A DNA stretch of 64,000 nucleotides from the NCBI RefSeq assembly GCF_014650955.1, contig NZ_BMVY01000008.1, positions 248,001 through 312,000 on the forward strand, written 5' to 3'. A program made the translations under genes and the position numbers. The notes below the pieces were generated by a model. That model was not told the DNA's origin and did not search any database. It saw only the letters and a list, made by a program, of their open reading frames with translations. The DNA is from Streptomyces tauricus. GTDB taxonomy: Bacteria > Actinomycetota > Actinomycetes > Streptomycetales > Streptomycetaceae. Within the stretch, counting starts at the first letter, position 1; the number at the start of each line of letters is the position of its first letter. Positions 27,086 through 35,808 of the stretch are shown here, piece after piece.

Positions 27086-27280
27086 TCAGAACTTGATCCC
27101 GCCGAGCAGTCCGGCCAGGCTCGCGCCGCCCGCCGTGATGCTCGGGGCGATGGCCGTGCCCGCGAGGTAGAACCCGAAGAGGGCGCTGACCATCGCGTGC
27201 GAGGCCTTGAGGCCGTCCTTGCGGAAGAAGAGGAAGACGATGATGCCGAGCAGGACCACGCCTGACATGGACAGGATCAT
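27086..27280 (-). CDS. Small two-helix membrane protein
   Basis: The protein has 64 residues from the ATG at 27280, chosen for AGGAG eight bases upstream; a start at 27334 has no site. It reads as an N-terminal helix (MSGVVLLGIIVFLFFRKDGL), a short basic loop, and a second helix (VSALFGFYLAGTAIAP) followed by a Gly/Ala-rich end. It is the first gene of a two-gene unit with the FtsK-like ATPase. Its shape is like small Spd-type membrane proteins of plasmids, but similarity at that length proves little. Confidence 0.7.
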   Translation of the reverse strand: MILSMSGVVLLGIIVFLFFRKDGLKASHAMVSALFGFYLAGTAIAPSITAGGASLAGLLGGIKF

Positions 27281-27365
27281 GATTGTTTCTCCTGGATCGA
27301 TGGGGACAGTCACCATGAGTACTTCCAGGCTCACAGCATGTATCCATACGATAAAAGGTGCAACT

Positions 27366-27390
27366 GGGTGAAATTCTGCTTATTTCACCC
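27366..27390. promoter_or_regulatory. 9-bp inverted repeat between divergent genes
   Basis: GGGTGAAAT (27366-27374) and ATTTCACCC (27382-27390) form perfect arms with a 7-base spacer, in an unusually AT-rich stretch of the 334-base gap 27281-27614. It is a likely operator for the minus-strand small membrane protein gene, the ankyrin gene, or both. Confidence 0.45.
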
Positions 27391-27614
27391 TGATGGACCC
27401 GCTCGGCGAGGCCCCTCGATGGCCCGCTCGGGGATTTGTCGGTTTCGTGGTGATCCTTGCCTCGGGTGGGCCAGGTCATGTGCCCCGCGAAGCCAGTACC
27501 CTGGCGATTCACCCGTACGGTCGCACCGCTACGGCCGCACGTTCCCGTTCAGTCCCGTTCGTCGTCGCACCGTTCCCGAGGTGCGAATCCCCCCAGTGAG
27601 AGGCGGTCCCGTCG

Positions 27615-28007
27615 ATGAGTGAAGCGCCCGACCCCGAGGTCGTGGAGCTGGCGACCAAGATCTTCGATCTGGCCCGGCAGGGGCAGACCGAAGCACTCGT
27701 GGCGTACGTCGACGCGGGTGTTCCGGCCAACCTCACCAACGACCGCGGCGACTCGCTCGTGATGCTCGCCGCCTATCACGGCCACGCCGACGCCGTGAGC
27801 GCCCTCCTGGCGCGCGGGGCGGAGGCGGACCGCATCAACGACCGAGGCCAGACTCCGCTCGCCGGGGCCGTCTTCAAGGGGGAGGACGCCGTCATCCGCG
27901 TCCTCCTGGACGCGGGCGCGGACCCCTCGGCCGGCACGCCCTCCGCCGTCGACACGGCCCGTATGTTCGCCAAGGCCGAACTGCTCGACCTGTTCGGAGC
28001 ACACTGA
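27615..28007 (+). CDS. Ankyrin repeat protein
   Basis: This 130-residue protein is made almost wholly of ankyrin repeats: GDSLVMLAAYHGHADAVSAL, then GQTPLAGAVFKGEDAVIRVL, then a third incomplete one. A GAGAGG site precedes the ATG. Ankyrin proteins of this size act by protein binding. In some Streptomyces a similar small ankyrin protein protects or anchors catalase, but nothing here identifies the partner. Confidence 0.88.
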   Translation: MSEAPDPEVVELATKIFDLARQGQTEALVAYVDAGVPANLTNDRGDSLVMLAAYHGHADAVSALLARGAEADRINDRGQTPLAGAVFKGEDAVIRVLLDAGADPSAGTPSAVDTARMFAKAELLDLFGAH

Positions 28008-28202
28008 ACCATCCGCCTTGACCAGGCGAAACAGCTTTTTTGGGGGAGGCGGAACGGGGCCGCCGGAAATGCGGTCGCGGCAGCGAGAACCGCTGGGTCA
28101 TCATGACGTCGTGATTCACGGACGCGATGGCTGGGCAGGTGTTGCCGCACCGCGCGGACCGTGATGCGGCCCGCACGGGCCACCGACGAGAGGCAGAGGA
28201 AG

Positions 28203-28262
28203 ATGGTCTACAGCAAGCAGGAAACGGCGGGCGCCCCGACGTGTTGTCACGCGGCCAGGTAA
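28203..28262 (+). CDS. Possible 19-residue leader peptide
   Basis: ATG at 28203 to TAA at 28260-28262 encodes MVYSKQETAGAPTCCHAAR, with GAGAGG nine bases upstream. It ends 45 bases before the HEAT-like gene. A Cys-Cys pair near the end recalls Cys-containing leader peptides of actinobacteria. No other frame is credible in the gap 28008-28307. The assignment rests on ribosome site, position and composition only. Confidence 0.45.
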   Translation: MVYSKQETAGAPTCCHAAR

Positions 28263-28307
28263 AGCAGGATCCCGGTTGCGTCGACGCTTGATGTGAGGCT
28301 GTTTCCC

Positions 28308-29726
28308 ATGTTCGATCCGGTCATAGCGCCCAGCGGTACGCTGCTCGGCCTGCTCCAGAGGGGCCGCGGCGACGGCACGCTGCACGCGCTCACCGCACCG
28401 CGGGCCGAAGCGCTCGCGGCACTCAACCACTGTGTGCTGAGCGACCCCCGCCACGACTGGCAGGTGGAGAACCGCTCGCTCTACTACGCCCGTCTCCACC
28501 TCGACCTGGGTGGCGGCCTCGACGAGATCGAGGCCCACCTCTTCGACGCGGCGGACGTACTCGACACCGACGAGTCACGCACGGGCCTCGCGCTCGCCGT
28601 CCTCGGCCACCTCGCCTCGTACGGCAGGCGCGACGCCCTGGAGCTGCTGCGGCGGTACGCCGCCCGCGGCGCCAACTGGGCCTGGGCCCTCGACGAGCTG
28701 GCGCTGCGCGACGACGACGCGGGGCTGCGCGCCCTCGCGGTCCCCGTCCTCGCCCGATTCTCCACCGATCCAGAGGGCGAGGCCGAGCTGGCGGCGGTCG
28801 TACGGGACTCCTTCGAGCCCCGGCCCTGGCGGCTGTGGGCCGACGATCCCCGCGCATCCGTCGGCACGCGCGTGCGTGCCGCTTCGGAGAGCGGGTCCTT
28901 CGACCGATGGCAGCAACAGATGCGACCGACCGGGCCCCGCCCCGGCTGGAGCGTGCGGGCCGTCTTCGAGTGGGCCCAGCAGGGCATCGAGCGCGGGGCC
29001 GCGCTCCATGTGCCCGCCGCGCGCTGCCTCACGGCCGTCGCCGGACCCGAGGACCGCCCCGAGATCGTCGAGGCCGCCCGCACCGGGGACGACGGCGCGC
29101 GCTGCACCGCCCTGCGCTATCTCGCCGACAGCCACGATCCCGACGCACTGGACCTGCTGGAGGCCGCGCAGGCCGCCGGCTCACCCCTCGTGGTGGAAGC
29201 CGCCGTGGACGCCTTCGAACGGATGCGGAGCGTCGCCGCCGTCCAGCGGGCCCGCGGCTGGGCCCACCGGCCCGACGCCCTGGGAGAGGCCGCCGGCCGC
29301 GTCCTCGCCTGCCGGGGCGGAGCGCAGGACAGCGAACTGGTCCTGGGCGCCCTGCGCGAAGCCGTACGGGGCGAAGGGCCCGACGCGCAGACCCTGTGGA
29401 CCCTCGTCGACGGCGCCGGACGGCTCGGTATCGCGGGGGCGGCACCCGTCCTGCGGCACGTCTACCGTGAGACCGCCTCCTCCCATCTGCGCGGCCGGGC
29501 GGCCCGCGCCCTGGCCGCCACCGACCCCTCCTTCCCCGCGGGATTCGCCGTCGAATGCCTGTGGGACTGCGAGGAGACCACCCGCGAAGTGGCCGCACGG
29601 CACGCCGAGACCGGCGACGCCCGCGTGGTCGACCAGCTCCGCCGGCTCGCCGCCGACCCGGCCGAGGAGGCCGATGTGCAGACCGCGGTCCGCAGCCGCA
29701 TCGGACCGGACGCGTCCGCCGTGTGA
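28308..29726 (+). CDS. HEAT-repeat-like protein
   Basis: The protein has 472 residues from the ATG at 28308, with TGAGG nine bases upstream. It is helical throughout with repeat-like stretches of about 30 residues (for example RCTALRYLADSHDPDALDLL, and HLRGRAARALAATDPSFP), typical of HEAT/ARM scaffolds. There is no signal or membrane segment. It probably mediates protein contacts. A short upstream peptide may control it. The gene end is followed by a 358-base gap with simple repeats. Confidence 0.82.
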   Translation: MFDPVIAPSGTLLGLLQRGRGDGTLHALTAPRAEALAALNHCVLSDPRHDWQVENRSLYYARLHLDLGGGLDEIEAHLFDAADVLDTDESRTGLALAVLGHLASYGRRDALELLRRYAARGANWAWALDELALRDDDAGLRALAVPVLARFSTDPEGEAELAAVVRDSFEPRPWRLWADDPRASVGTRVRAASESGSFDRWQQQMRPTGPRPGWSVRAVFEWAQQGIERGAALHVPAARCLTAVAGPEDRPEIVEAARTGDDGARCTALRYLADSHDPDALDLLEAAQAAGSPLVVEAAVDAFERMRSVAAVQRARGWAHRPDALGEAAGRVLACRGGAQDSELVLGALREAVRGEGPDAQTLWTLVDGAGRLGIAGAAPVLRHVYRETASSHLRGRAARALAATDPSFPAGFAVECLWDCEETTREVAARHAETGDARVVDQLRRLAADPAEEADVQTAVRSRIGPDASAV

Positions 29727-30084
29727 GACCGCGCTGAGAGCGTGCTGAGGCCCGGCTGACGGCGCTGAACCGTGCTGACCGCGCTGAGACCACGCGCGGC
29801 AGCCGTGCCGAGCGCCGTGCGCGACCGGCGTGCGTGACCGGCCTGCACGACCGGCCTGCACGACCGGCGGGCGTGGCCGAGTGCGCGCCCCGCTGTGCGA
29901 CCGGCCGTGCGACCGGCGTGTGAGCGTTTCGTCGTCGGCCCGTATCCCGCCGGTACGGGCCCGGACGCCGGAGCGTGACCGCTTCGTGATGAGAGCGCGT
30001 GCGGAGCACAACGCTCATGGGACGTTCCTCATCCGGAAAGATCCACGTTGACGCGGCCACGTCCAGCACGACGACAACACCCGT
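29727..30084. repeat. Gap with short tandem repeats (GACCGGCCTGCAC)
   Basis: GACCGGCCTGCAC occurs at 29836 and 29849 with degenerate flanking copies from about 29823 to 29873, and GTGCTGA/GCGCTGA words repeat before it. No credible gene or clear terminator is seen. The segment 29990-30084 must contain the promoter of the glycosyltransferase operon. Confidence 0.5.
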
Positions 30085-31248
30085 ATGCGTGTCGTCATCG
30101 TCACCGAGTCCTTTCCCCCCGATGTGAACGGCGTGGCCCACTGCGCGCTCCAGACCGCCCGGCATCTCGTCGAGCGCGGTCACACCCCGGTTGTCGTCGC
30201 TCCGGCAACCTCCCCCAAGCTCTCGACCCCCTCCGAGCAGACAGGCGCCTCCTTCGGGCGCGGGTCCGAGACCTCCGCACCGTGCCCCGTCGTCCGCATC
30301 CCGTCCCTGCCGCTCCCCGGCTACCCCCAGGTCCGCGTCGCTCTCCCCAGCCGACGCGTCGCCGCCGCGATCACCGCACACCGTGCCGACATCGTGCACC
30401 TGGCCAGCCCCTTCGTCCTCGGCGTCCGCGGCATGGCCGCCGCCGGCCGGCTCGGCATCCCCGCCGTGGCCGTCTACCAGACCGACCTCGCCGGCTACGC
30501 CCGTACGTACATCAGCACGGGCGAGGCCACCGCCTGGCGCCGTATCCGCTCCGTCCACGCCGCCGCCGACCGCACGCTCGCCCCGTCCACCGCAGCCCTG
30601 CACGACCTGGAGGCGCACGGTGTGCCCCGGGTGCGGCTGTGGCCGAGGGGCGTCGACACCGTCCGTTTCCGACCTCAGCACCGGGACGACGCCCTCCGTC
30701 GTGAACTCGCGCCGAACGGCGAGCTGATCGTCGGCTACGTGGGCCGGCTCGCCCCCGAGAAGCAGATCGAACTCCTCGCCGGAGCCTGCGGGCTGCCGGG
30801 CGTACGCGTCGTCGTCGTGGGCGACGGCCCCAGCCGGCCGAGCCTGGACCAGGCGCTGCCGGGAGCCGTCTTCCTCGGCCGCCGCACCGGCGACGAACTC
30901 GCCCGGATCTTCGCCTCCCTGGACGTCTTCGTGCACACCGGCCCGTTCGAGACCTTCTGCCAGACCGTCCAGGAGGCGATGGCCAGCGGCGTACCGGTCG
31001 TCGCCCCCGCCGCGGGCGGTCCGCTGGACCTGGTGGCGCACGGCCGCACCGGGCTGCTCGTCCCGCCGCGCGACGAGGCCGCCGTGCGCGACGCCGTGTG
31101 GTCGCTCGCCGCCGACCCCGCGCTGCGGGCCGCGTACGGCGCCGAGGCACGGCGTACCGTCGAGGGGCGCACCTGGGCCGCCGTCGGGGACGCGCTCATC
31201 GACCACTACACGGACGTCCTGGCCGGCCGGGCGGTGGTGGCGGCATGA
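30085..31248 (+). CDS. GT4 glycosyltransferase, first of operon
   Basis: This 387-residue GT-B enzyme begins VVIVTESFPPDVNGVAHCAL, typical of the GT4 family of mannosyl/glucosyl transferases (PimB/MgtA/SqdX-like). The nucleotide-sugar half has YVGRLAPEKQIELLAG and the catalytic FCQTVQEAMASGVPVVAP. The donor is probably GDP-mannose or a UDP-sugar and the acceptor a lipid, which is inference. There is no signal peptide. The stop overlaps the next start by four bases. No clear ribosome site precedes the ATG at 30085. Confidence 0.9.
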   Translation: MRVVIVTESFPPDVNGVAHCALQTARHLVERGHTPVVVAPATSPKLSTPSEQTGASFGRGSETSAPCPVVRIPSLPLPGYPQVRVALPSRRVAAAITAHRADIVHLASPFVLGVRGMAAAGRLGIPAVAVYQTDLAGYARTYISTGEATAWRRIRSVHAAADRTLAPSTAALHDLEAHGVPRVRLWPRGVDTVRFRPQHRDDALRRELAPNGELIVGYVGRLAPEKQIELLAGACGLPGVRVVVVGDGPSRPSLDQALPGAVFLGRRTGDELARIFASLDVFVHTGPFETFCQTVQEAMASGVPVVAPAAGGPLDLVAHGRTGLLVPPRDEAAVRDAVWSLAADPALRAAYGAEARRTVEGRTWAAVGDALIDHYTDVLAGRAVVAA

Positions 31249-32444
31249 ACGAGTCCCTGAGCATCGTGCGGCTCGCCAACTTCGTCGCCCCCTCCTCGGG
31301 GGGCCTGCGGACCGCGCTGCGCGAACTGGGCGCCGGCTACCTGGCGGCCGGGCACCGGCCCGTCCTGATCGTGCCCGGCGAACGCGCCTCGGACCGCGAG
31401 ACCGAACAGGGGCGCGTCATCACCCTGCCGGGCCCGCTGCTGCCCGGCACCGGCGGCTACCGCGTCCTCACCGACAGACGACGCGTGGCGGCGCTCCTGG
31501 AGACGCTGGCCCCCGACCGGCTTGAGGTCTCCGACCGTACGACGCTGCGCTGGACCGGCGTCTGGGCGCGGCGCGCCCGGGTACCCGCGGTGATGGTCTC
31601 CCACGAGACCGCCGACGGTGTGCTGCGCACCTGGGGCATGTCGCCGGGCCTGGCACGGCGGACCTCCGACGCCATCAACATCCGTACCGCGCACCACTAC
31701 GCGCGCGTCGTGTGCACCACGGAGTTCGCGGAGCGCGAGTTCGTCCGCATCGGCGCCCGCAATGTCGTACGCGCCCCCCTGGGCGTCGACCTGGAGGGGC
31801 GGCACCCCGCGCTGCGGGACCCGGCGATCCGGGCCCGGTACGCGCGCGTGGACCAGACACTGCTGGTGATGTGCTCCAGGCTGTCCGTCGAGAAGCGGCC
31901 CGGTACGGCACTGGACGCGCTGGAGGCGCTGCTGCGGGGCGGACAGCGCGCGGTGCTTGTCGTGGCCGGTGACGGGCCGCTGCGGGCCCGGCTCGAACAG
32001 CGGGCGCGCGAACGGCGGCTGCCGGTCACCTTCCTCGGGCACGTCGCCGACCGTGCGCTCCTCAGCGGTCTGCAGGCCTCCGCCGACGTCTGCCTGGCGC
32101 CGGGGCCCGCCGAGACCTTCGGGCTCGCCGCGCTGGAGGCCATGGCCTGCGGCACGCCCGTCGTCGCCAGCGCCACGTCCGCTCTCCCGGAGGTCATCGG
32201 CTCCGCCGGAGCCACCGCCGCGGACACCGGGTCGGCCTTCGGCGTCGCGATCAGGATGCTCCTGGACCGGCCCGAGGACGAGCGCCGGGAGGCGGCACGC
32301 GCGCGTGCCGCCTGTTTCGGGTGGCCGGCCGCCGTGGCGGCGTTCCTCACCGCGCACGACGCGGCCGTCCGGGTGGGGGCGCCGGACTCGCTCCCCGCCA
32401 CCGCCCTCCGTCCCGTGACACGGCCTCGGGAGGGTGTCGCATGA
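31245..32444 (+). CDS. GT4 glycosyltransferase, second of operon
   Basis: The protein has 399 residues from the ATG at 31245, which overlaps the previous stop (ATGA); a longer upstream frame would lie inside that gene and is rejected. It is a GT-B fold enzyme with NFVAPSSGGLRTALRELG at the N-terminus, CSRLSVEKRPGTALDALEA, and the catalytic ETFGLAALEAMACGTPVV. With the preceding gene it may add successive sugars to one lipid or wall acceptor. The stop again overlaps the next start by four bases. Confidence 0.9.
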   Translation: MNESLSIVRLANFVAPSSGGLRTALRELGAGYLAAGHRPVLIVPGERASDRETEQGRVITLPGPLLPGTGGYRVLTDRRRVAALLETLAPDRLEVSDRTTLRWTGVWARRARVPAVMVSHETADGVLRTWGMSPGLARRTSDAINIRTAHHYARVVCTTEFAEREFVRIGARNVVRAPLGVDLEGRHPALRDPAIRARYARVDQTLLVMCSRLSVEKRPGTALDALEALLRGGQRAVLVVAGDGPLRARLEQRARERRLPVTFLGHVADRALLSGLQASADVCLAPGPAETFGLAALEAMACGTPVVASATSALPEVIGSAGATAADTGSAFGVAIRMLLDRPEDERREAARARAACFGWPAAVAAFLTAHDAAVRVGAPDSLPATALRPVTRPREGVA

Positions 32445-33322
32445 GACCCCTGCGGTTCGTGGCGCTGGGCGACTCCCTGACGGAAGGGGTCGGTGATCCC
32501 GTGGGCGAGGGGTGGCGCGGCTGGGCCGCGCTGCTCGCCGCGGGGCTGGCCCCGTCGAGGGCGTCCGGGGCGGCGGTGGAGTCGGTGGAGTCGGTGGAGT
32601 TCCGCAATCTCGCGGTCAGCGGCGCGCAGACGCGTGACGTCCTGGAACGCCAGCTGCCGGCGGCGCTCGCCGAGCGGCCCGACATCGCCTCGGTCGTCAT
32701 CGGGGTGAACGACACCCTGCGCTGCACGTTCGACATCCATGCTGTGGCCGGGCGCCTCGACGAGGTGTACGCGGCGCTCACCGGACAGGGGGCCGTCCTC
32801 CTCACCGCGTGTCTGCCCGACCCCGGGACGATGCTGGGGCTGCCGGGGGCGCTCGCGCGGCCGCTGGCACGGCGTCAGCGGGCCGTGAACGCGGTCGTGC
32901 ACGCGCTGTCCGAGCGGTACGGGGCCGTGCATCTGCATGCCGCGGAGGGTGACTGGGTCACGGACCGGGGCATGTGGAGCGCGGACCGGCTGCATCCGGG
33001 GGAACGGGGGCATCGGCAGCTCGCGCTGCACTTCCACGCGCTGTTGGCGCAGGCGGGGCTCGCCTCGGGGCCGGTGCCGAGTGCTGTGCCCGAGTTTCCC
33101 GGGCCCTCGCGGTCGGCGAGCCTGTGGTGGCTGGCGACCTCTGGGACGGGGTGGGTGGCCCGGCGGTGCACCGACCTGCTGCCGCAGCTTCTCGGCCTCG
33201 CCGCTTCCGAGGTGCGGCATCGGGTGCGGGGCACTGGCGTGCGGCTCGATCTCGCGGCGTCTCGGGCGGTGGCGGCTGCGCTCGCGGGGGTGGCGGTGGC
33301 GGATCAGGCCGACGCGGCGTGA
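32441..33322 (+). CDS. SGNH/GDSL-family hydrolase
   Basis: The 293-residue protein shows all four blocks: FVALGDSLTEG (nucleophile Ser), NLAVSGAQT (Gly), VVIGVNDTL (Asn) and ADRLHPGERGH (Asp and His). There is no signal peptide, so it is likely a cytosolic esterase or lipase. A Ser/Val/Glu repeat (AVESVESVEF) sits near residue 50. As third gene of a fully overlapping operon with two glycosyltransferases, it may deacylate their product. Confidence 0.9.
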   Translation: MRPLRFVALGDSLTEGVGDPVGEGWRGWAALLAAGLAPSRASGAAVESVESVEFRNLAVSGAQTRDVLERQLPAALAERPDIASVVIGVNDTLRCTFDIHAVAGRLDEVYAALTGQGAVLLTACLPDPGTMLGLPGALARPLARRQRAVNAVVHALSERYGAVHLHAAEGDWVTDRGMWSADRLHPGERGHRQLALHFHALLAQAGLASGPVPSAVPEFPGPSRSASLWWLATSGTGWVARRCTDLLPQLLGLAASEVRHRVRGTGVRLDLAASRAVAAALAGVAVADQADAA

Positions 33323-33382
33323 GGCTTCGGGTGTGTTTTGCCCCTGGGGTGCGGTGGGTTGGTGCGGGTTCGTTGTGCTGGC

Positions 33383-33506
33383 CGCGCCGTTCCCCGCGCC
33401 CCCTAAAAGATTGCGCCGTTCCCCGCGCCCCTAAAGGCGAAAAGACTGCGCCGTTCCCCGCGCCCCTAAAGGCGAAAAGATTGCGGCGTTCCCCGTGCCC
33501 CTAGAG
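33383..33506. repeat. Four tandem copies of the 35-bp intergenic repeat
   Basis: Reverse-orientation cores (GCGCCGTTCCCCGCGCCCC) start at about 33383, 33413, 33448 and 33483. The last three are spaced exactly 35 bases with the linker TAAAGGCGAAAAGA. The last copy includes the stop codon of the convergent pxpC gene. Confidence 0.85.
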
Positions 33507-34373
33507 GGCTGGGCCGCCTAGGACGAAGCGGAGTGGGGTGCCCGGGGTTGCCTGGGCTGTGGGGGGGAGGTCTTTGGGGTGGATCACGGCTATGACCGGG
33601 TAGCCGCCTGTTGTGGGGTGGTCCGCCAGGAAGACCACCGGGCTGCCGTCCGGGGGGACCTGGACCGCGCCCAGGACCATGCCCTCGCTGGGCAGTTCGC
33701 CGCCGATCGCCCGCTCCAGGGCGGGCCCCTCCGTGCGCAGGCCGATGCGGTTGCTCGCCGAGGACACCCGGTAGGTGTGCGTGGTGAACGTGTGCCAGGC
33801 CGCCGCCGTGAACCAGTCGTCGCGTGGGCCGGGCGTCACCCGCAGGACGAGTTCGGCCGGCGGGGACGGCTGCGGGACGACGTCCACGCGCGCGGGGAGG
33901 GAGTACGGCTTCCCCAGGGGCAGCACCGTTCCGGCGGTGAGGGGCGGCGGGCCGAGGCCCGACAGGAGGTCCGTCGAGCGGCTGCCCAGGACCGGCTCGA
34001 CGGTCACCCCGCCCGACACGGCCACGTAGGCGCGTACTCCGGAGACAGCCGTTCCCACCGACAGCAGGGCGCCGGCAGGCAGGTGTACCGGGGCACCCCA
34101 CGGGGCCGGGCGGCCGTTCACGGACACCGGGCACGGGGCGCCCCCTACGGCGACCGTGACCGCCGAACGCGGCCGCAGGTCGCAGCCGTTGAGCGTCGTC
34201 TCCAGGAGGGCCGCGTCGGGCGGATTGCCCACGAGCCGGTTCATCAGGGCGGCGGCGGGCGCGTCCAGGGCACCCGAGCGCGGTACGCCGAGGTGTGCGT
34301 GGCCCGGGCGGCCCCGGTCCTGCACCGTGGTCAGCGCCCCGGCCCGAACGACGACCAGTGCGCGGTCCGTCAT
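33501..34373 (-). CDS. pxpC: 5-oxoprolinase subunit C (biotin-dependent carboxyltransferase family)
   Basis: The protein has 290 residues from the ATG at 34373, whose A is also the last base of the pxpB stop (TGATG). Conserved family marks are LTTVQDRGRPGHAHLGVPRS, ALMNRLVGNPPDAALLE, a SNRIGLR loop and VFLADHPTTGGYPVIA. With PxpA and PxpB it forms the ATP-dependent enzyme that opens 5-oxoproline to glutamate. Its stop lies inside an intergenic repeat. Confidence 0.94.
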   Translation of the reverse strand: MTDRALVVVRAGALTTVQDRGRPGHAHLGVPRSGALDAPAAALMNRLVGNPPDAALLETTLNGCDLRPRSAVTVAVGGAPCPVSVNGRPAPWGAPVHLPAGALLSVGTAVSGVRAYVAVSGGVTVEPVLGSRSTDLLSGLGPPPLTAGTVLPLGKPYSLPARVDVVPQPSPPAELVLRVTPGPRDDWFTAAAWHTFTTHTYRVSSASNRIGLRTEGPALERAIGGELPSEGMVLGAVQVPPDGSPVVFLADHPTTGGYPVIAVIHPKDLPPTAQATPGTPLRFVLGGPAL

Positions 34374-34993
34374 CAGGAGTCCACCGGCACGAAGCGGACC
34401 GGCGTGCCCGGCGACAGCAGCGCGGCCGGCACACGCGCGTGGTCCCACAGGACGGCGTCCGTCGTGCCGATCAGCTGCCAGCCGCCCGGCGACGAGCGCG
34501 GGTACACGCCCGTGTACGGGCCCGCGAGGCCGACGGAGCCCGCAGGGACGGTCGTACGGGGTGTCGCGCGCCGGGGGACGCCGTAGCGGGCAGGGAGACC
34601 GGTGAGATAGCCGAAGCCGGGGGCGAACCCGCAGAAGGCGACCCGGAACTCGGCCGCCGCGTGGATGCGCGCCACCTCGTCCGGGGACACGCCCCACAGC
34701 TCGGCGACGGCCGCGAGGTCGGGGCCGTCGTAGCGCACCCGGATCTCCACGACGTCCTTCGCGGGCGGCGGGACGGGCGGGAGGCGGGCGGTGGACAGCT
34801 GCGCGGCCAGCCGGGACGGGGACGGGTCGTCGAGGCCGTCCAGGAGCACCGTGCGGGCCGCGGGGACGATCTCGCGCACGGAGAGGGAACCCTCCGCGCG
34901 ACGGCGGAGCAGATCGGCGTGCAGGGCCTGTGCCTCCTCGTCCGTGGACACCTCGACGAGCAGCGCGCGGTCGCCGACCGGCAGTGCCCTCAT
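34373..34993 (-). CDS. pxpB: 5-oxoprolinase subunit B (KipI-like)
   Basis: The protein has 206 residues from the ATG at 34993 (GGAGG seven bases upstream); a longer frame upstream lies inside pxpA and is rejected. Marks of the family are RALPVGDRALLVEV at the N-terminus, and FCGFAPGFGYLTGL and GSVGLAGPYTGVYP with GGWQLIGTT in the C-terminal half. It starts within the last four bases of pxpA and shares one base with pxpC, so the three subunits are translationally coupled. Confidence 0.94.
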   Translation of the reverse strand: MRALPVGDRALLVEVSTDEEAQALHADLLRRRAEGSLSVREIVPAARTVLLDGLDDPSPSRLAAQLSTARLPPVPPPAKDVVEIRVRYDGPDLAAVAELWGVSPDEVARIHAAAEFRVAFCGFAPGFGYLTGLPARYGVPRRATPRTTVPAGSVGLAGPYTGVYPRSSPGGWQLIGTTDAVLWDHARVPAALLSPGTPVRFVPVDS

Positions 34994-35772
34994 ACGAACG
35001 CCTCCACGCGGACGCCCGCCTCCTCCAGCCGTGCCCGGACCCGGCGGGCCAGGTCCACCGCGCCGGGCGTGTCGCCGTGCAGGCACAGGGAGCGGGCCCG
35101 TACGGCGATGTCACGGCCCGAGTGGGACGTGACGACACCAGAACGGGCGAGGCCCACCGAGCGTTCCACGACGTCCTCCGAACGGGTGATCACGGCCCTC
35201 TCCCGGCCGCGCGGCACGAGCGTGCCCTCGTCGGTGTACGCGCGGTCCGCGAACGCCTCCGTGACGACCGGGAGCCCGGCCTCGGCCGCCACGTCGAGGA
35301 ACCGGGAGCCGGGCAGCCCGAGCACCGGCAGCGAGGCGTCGGCGAGCCGTACCCCGTCCACGACCGCCCTCGCCTGCTCCTCGTCGCGCACGACACGGTT
35401 GTAGAGCGCGCCGTGCGGTTTGACGTACGCCACGCGCGCGCCCGCCGCGCGCGCGAAGACCTCCAGGGCACCGATCTGGTACGCCACCTCGGCCGCCAGT
35501 TCGTCGGGCGGCACGTCCATCGCGCGCCGCCCGAAGCCCGCCAGGTCCCGGTAGGAGACCTGCGCGCCGATCCGTACACCGCGCTCGCTGGCGAGGTCGC
35601 ACACCCGCCGCATGGTGGAGGCGTCCCCGGCGTGGAAGCCGCAGGCCACATTGGCACTGGTGACGACGGACAGCAGCTGTTCGTCGTCGGTCAGGTGCCA
35701 GCGGCCGAAACCCTCGCCGAGATCGGCGTTGAGATCGATCGAGGTACCGACGGGGGTGCCGGTGGAGGTCAT
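34990..35772 (-). CDS. pxpA: 5-oxoprolinase subunit A (LamB/YcsF)
   Basis: This 260-residue protein is a clear YcsF/LamB family member: IDLNADLGEGFGRW, SANVACGFHAGDASTMRR, IGAQVSYRDLAGFGRR, VKPHGALYN and the C-terminal SLCLHGDTPGAV. The His and Asp residues in these motifs form the metal site. It is the third gene of the operon after the transporter and the DUF1445 gene, with 36 bases separating it from the latter. Confidence 0.95.
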   Translation of the reverse strand: MTSTGTPVGTSIDLNADLGEGFGRWHLTDDEQLLSVVTSANVACGFHAGDASTMRRVCDLASERGVRIGAQVSYRDLAGFGRRAMDVPPDELAAEVAYQIGALEVFARAAGARVAYVKPHGALYNRVVRDEEQARAVVDGVRLADASLPVLGLPGSRFLDVAAEAGLPVVTEAFADRAYTDEGTLVPRGRERAVITRSEDVVERSVGLARSGVVTSHSGRDIAVRARSLCLHGDTPGAVDLARRVRARLEEAGVRVEAFV

Positions 35773-35808
35773 GAGGTGTCCGTTCTCCGGTCGGGCGGCT
35801 CTGACGGC

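Noticed and set aside
25447..28007. Considered as an integrated conjugative element
   Set aside because: No integrase, excisionase, replication gene, flanking att repeat or tRNA target is seen, and base composition matches the surroundings.
33383..33506. Tandem 35-bp repeats considered as a CRISPR array
   Set aside because: Spacers are not unique; the whole 35-base unit repeats, and no cas genes are present.
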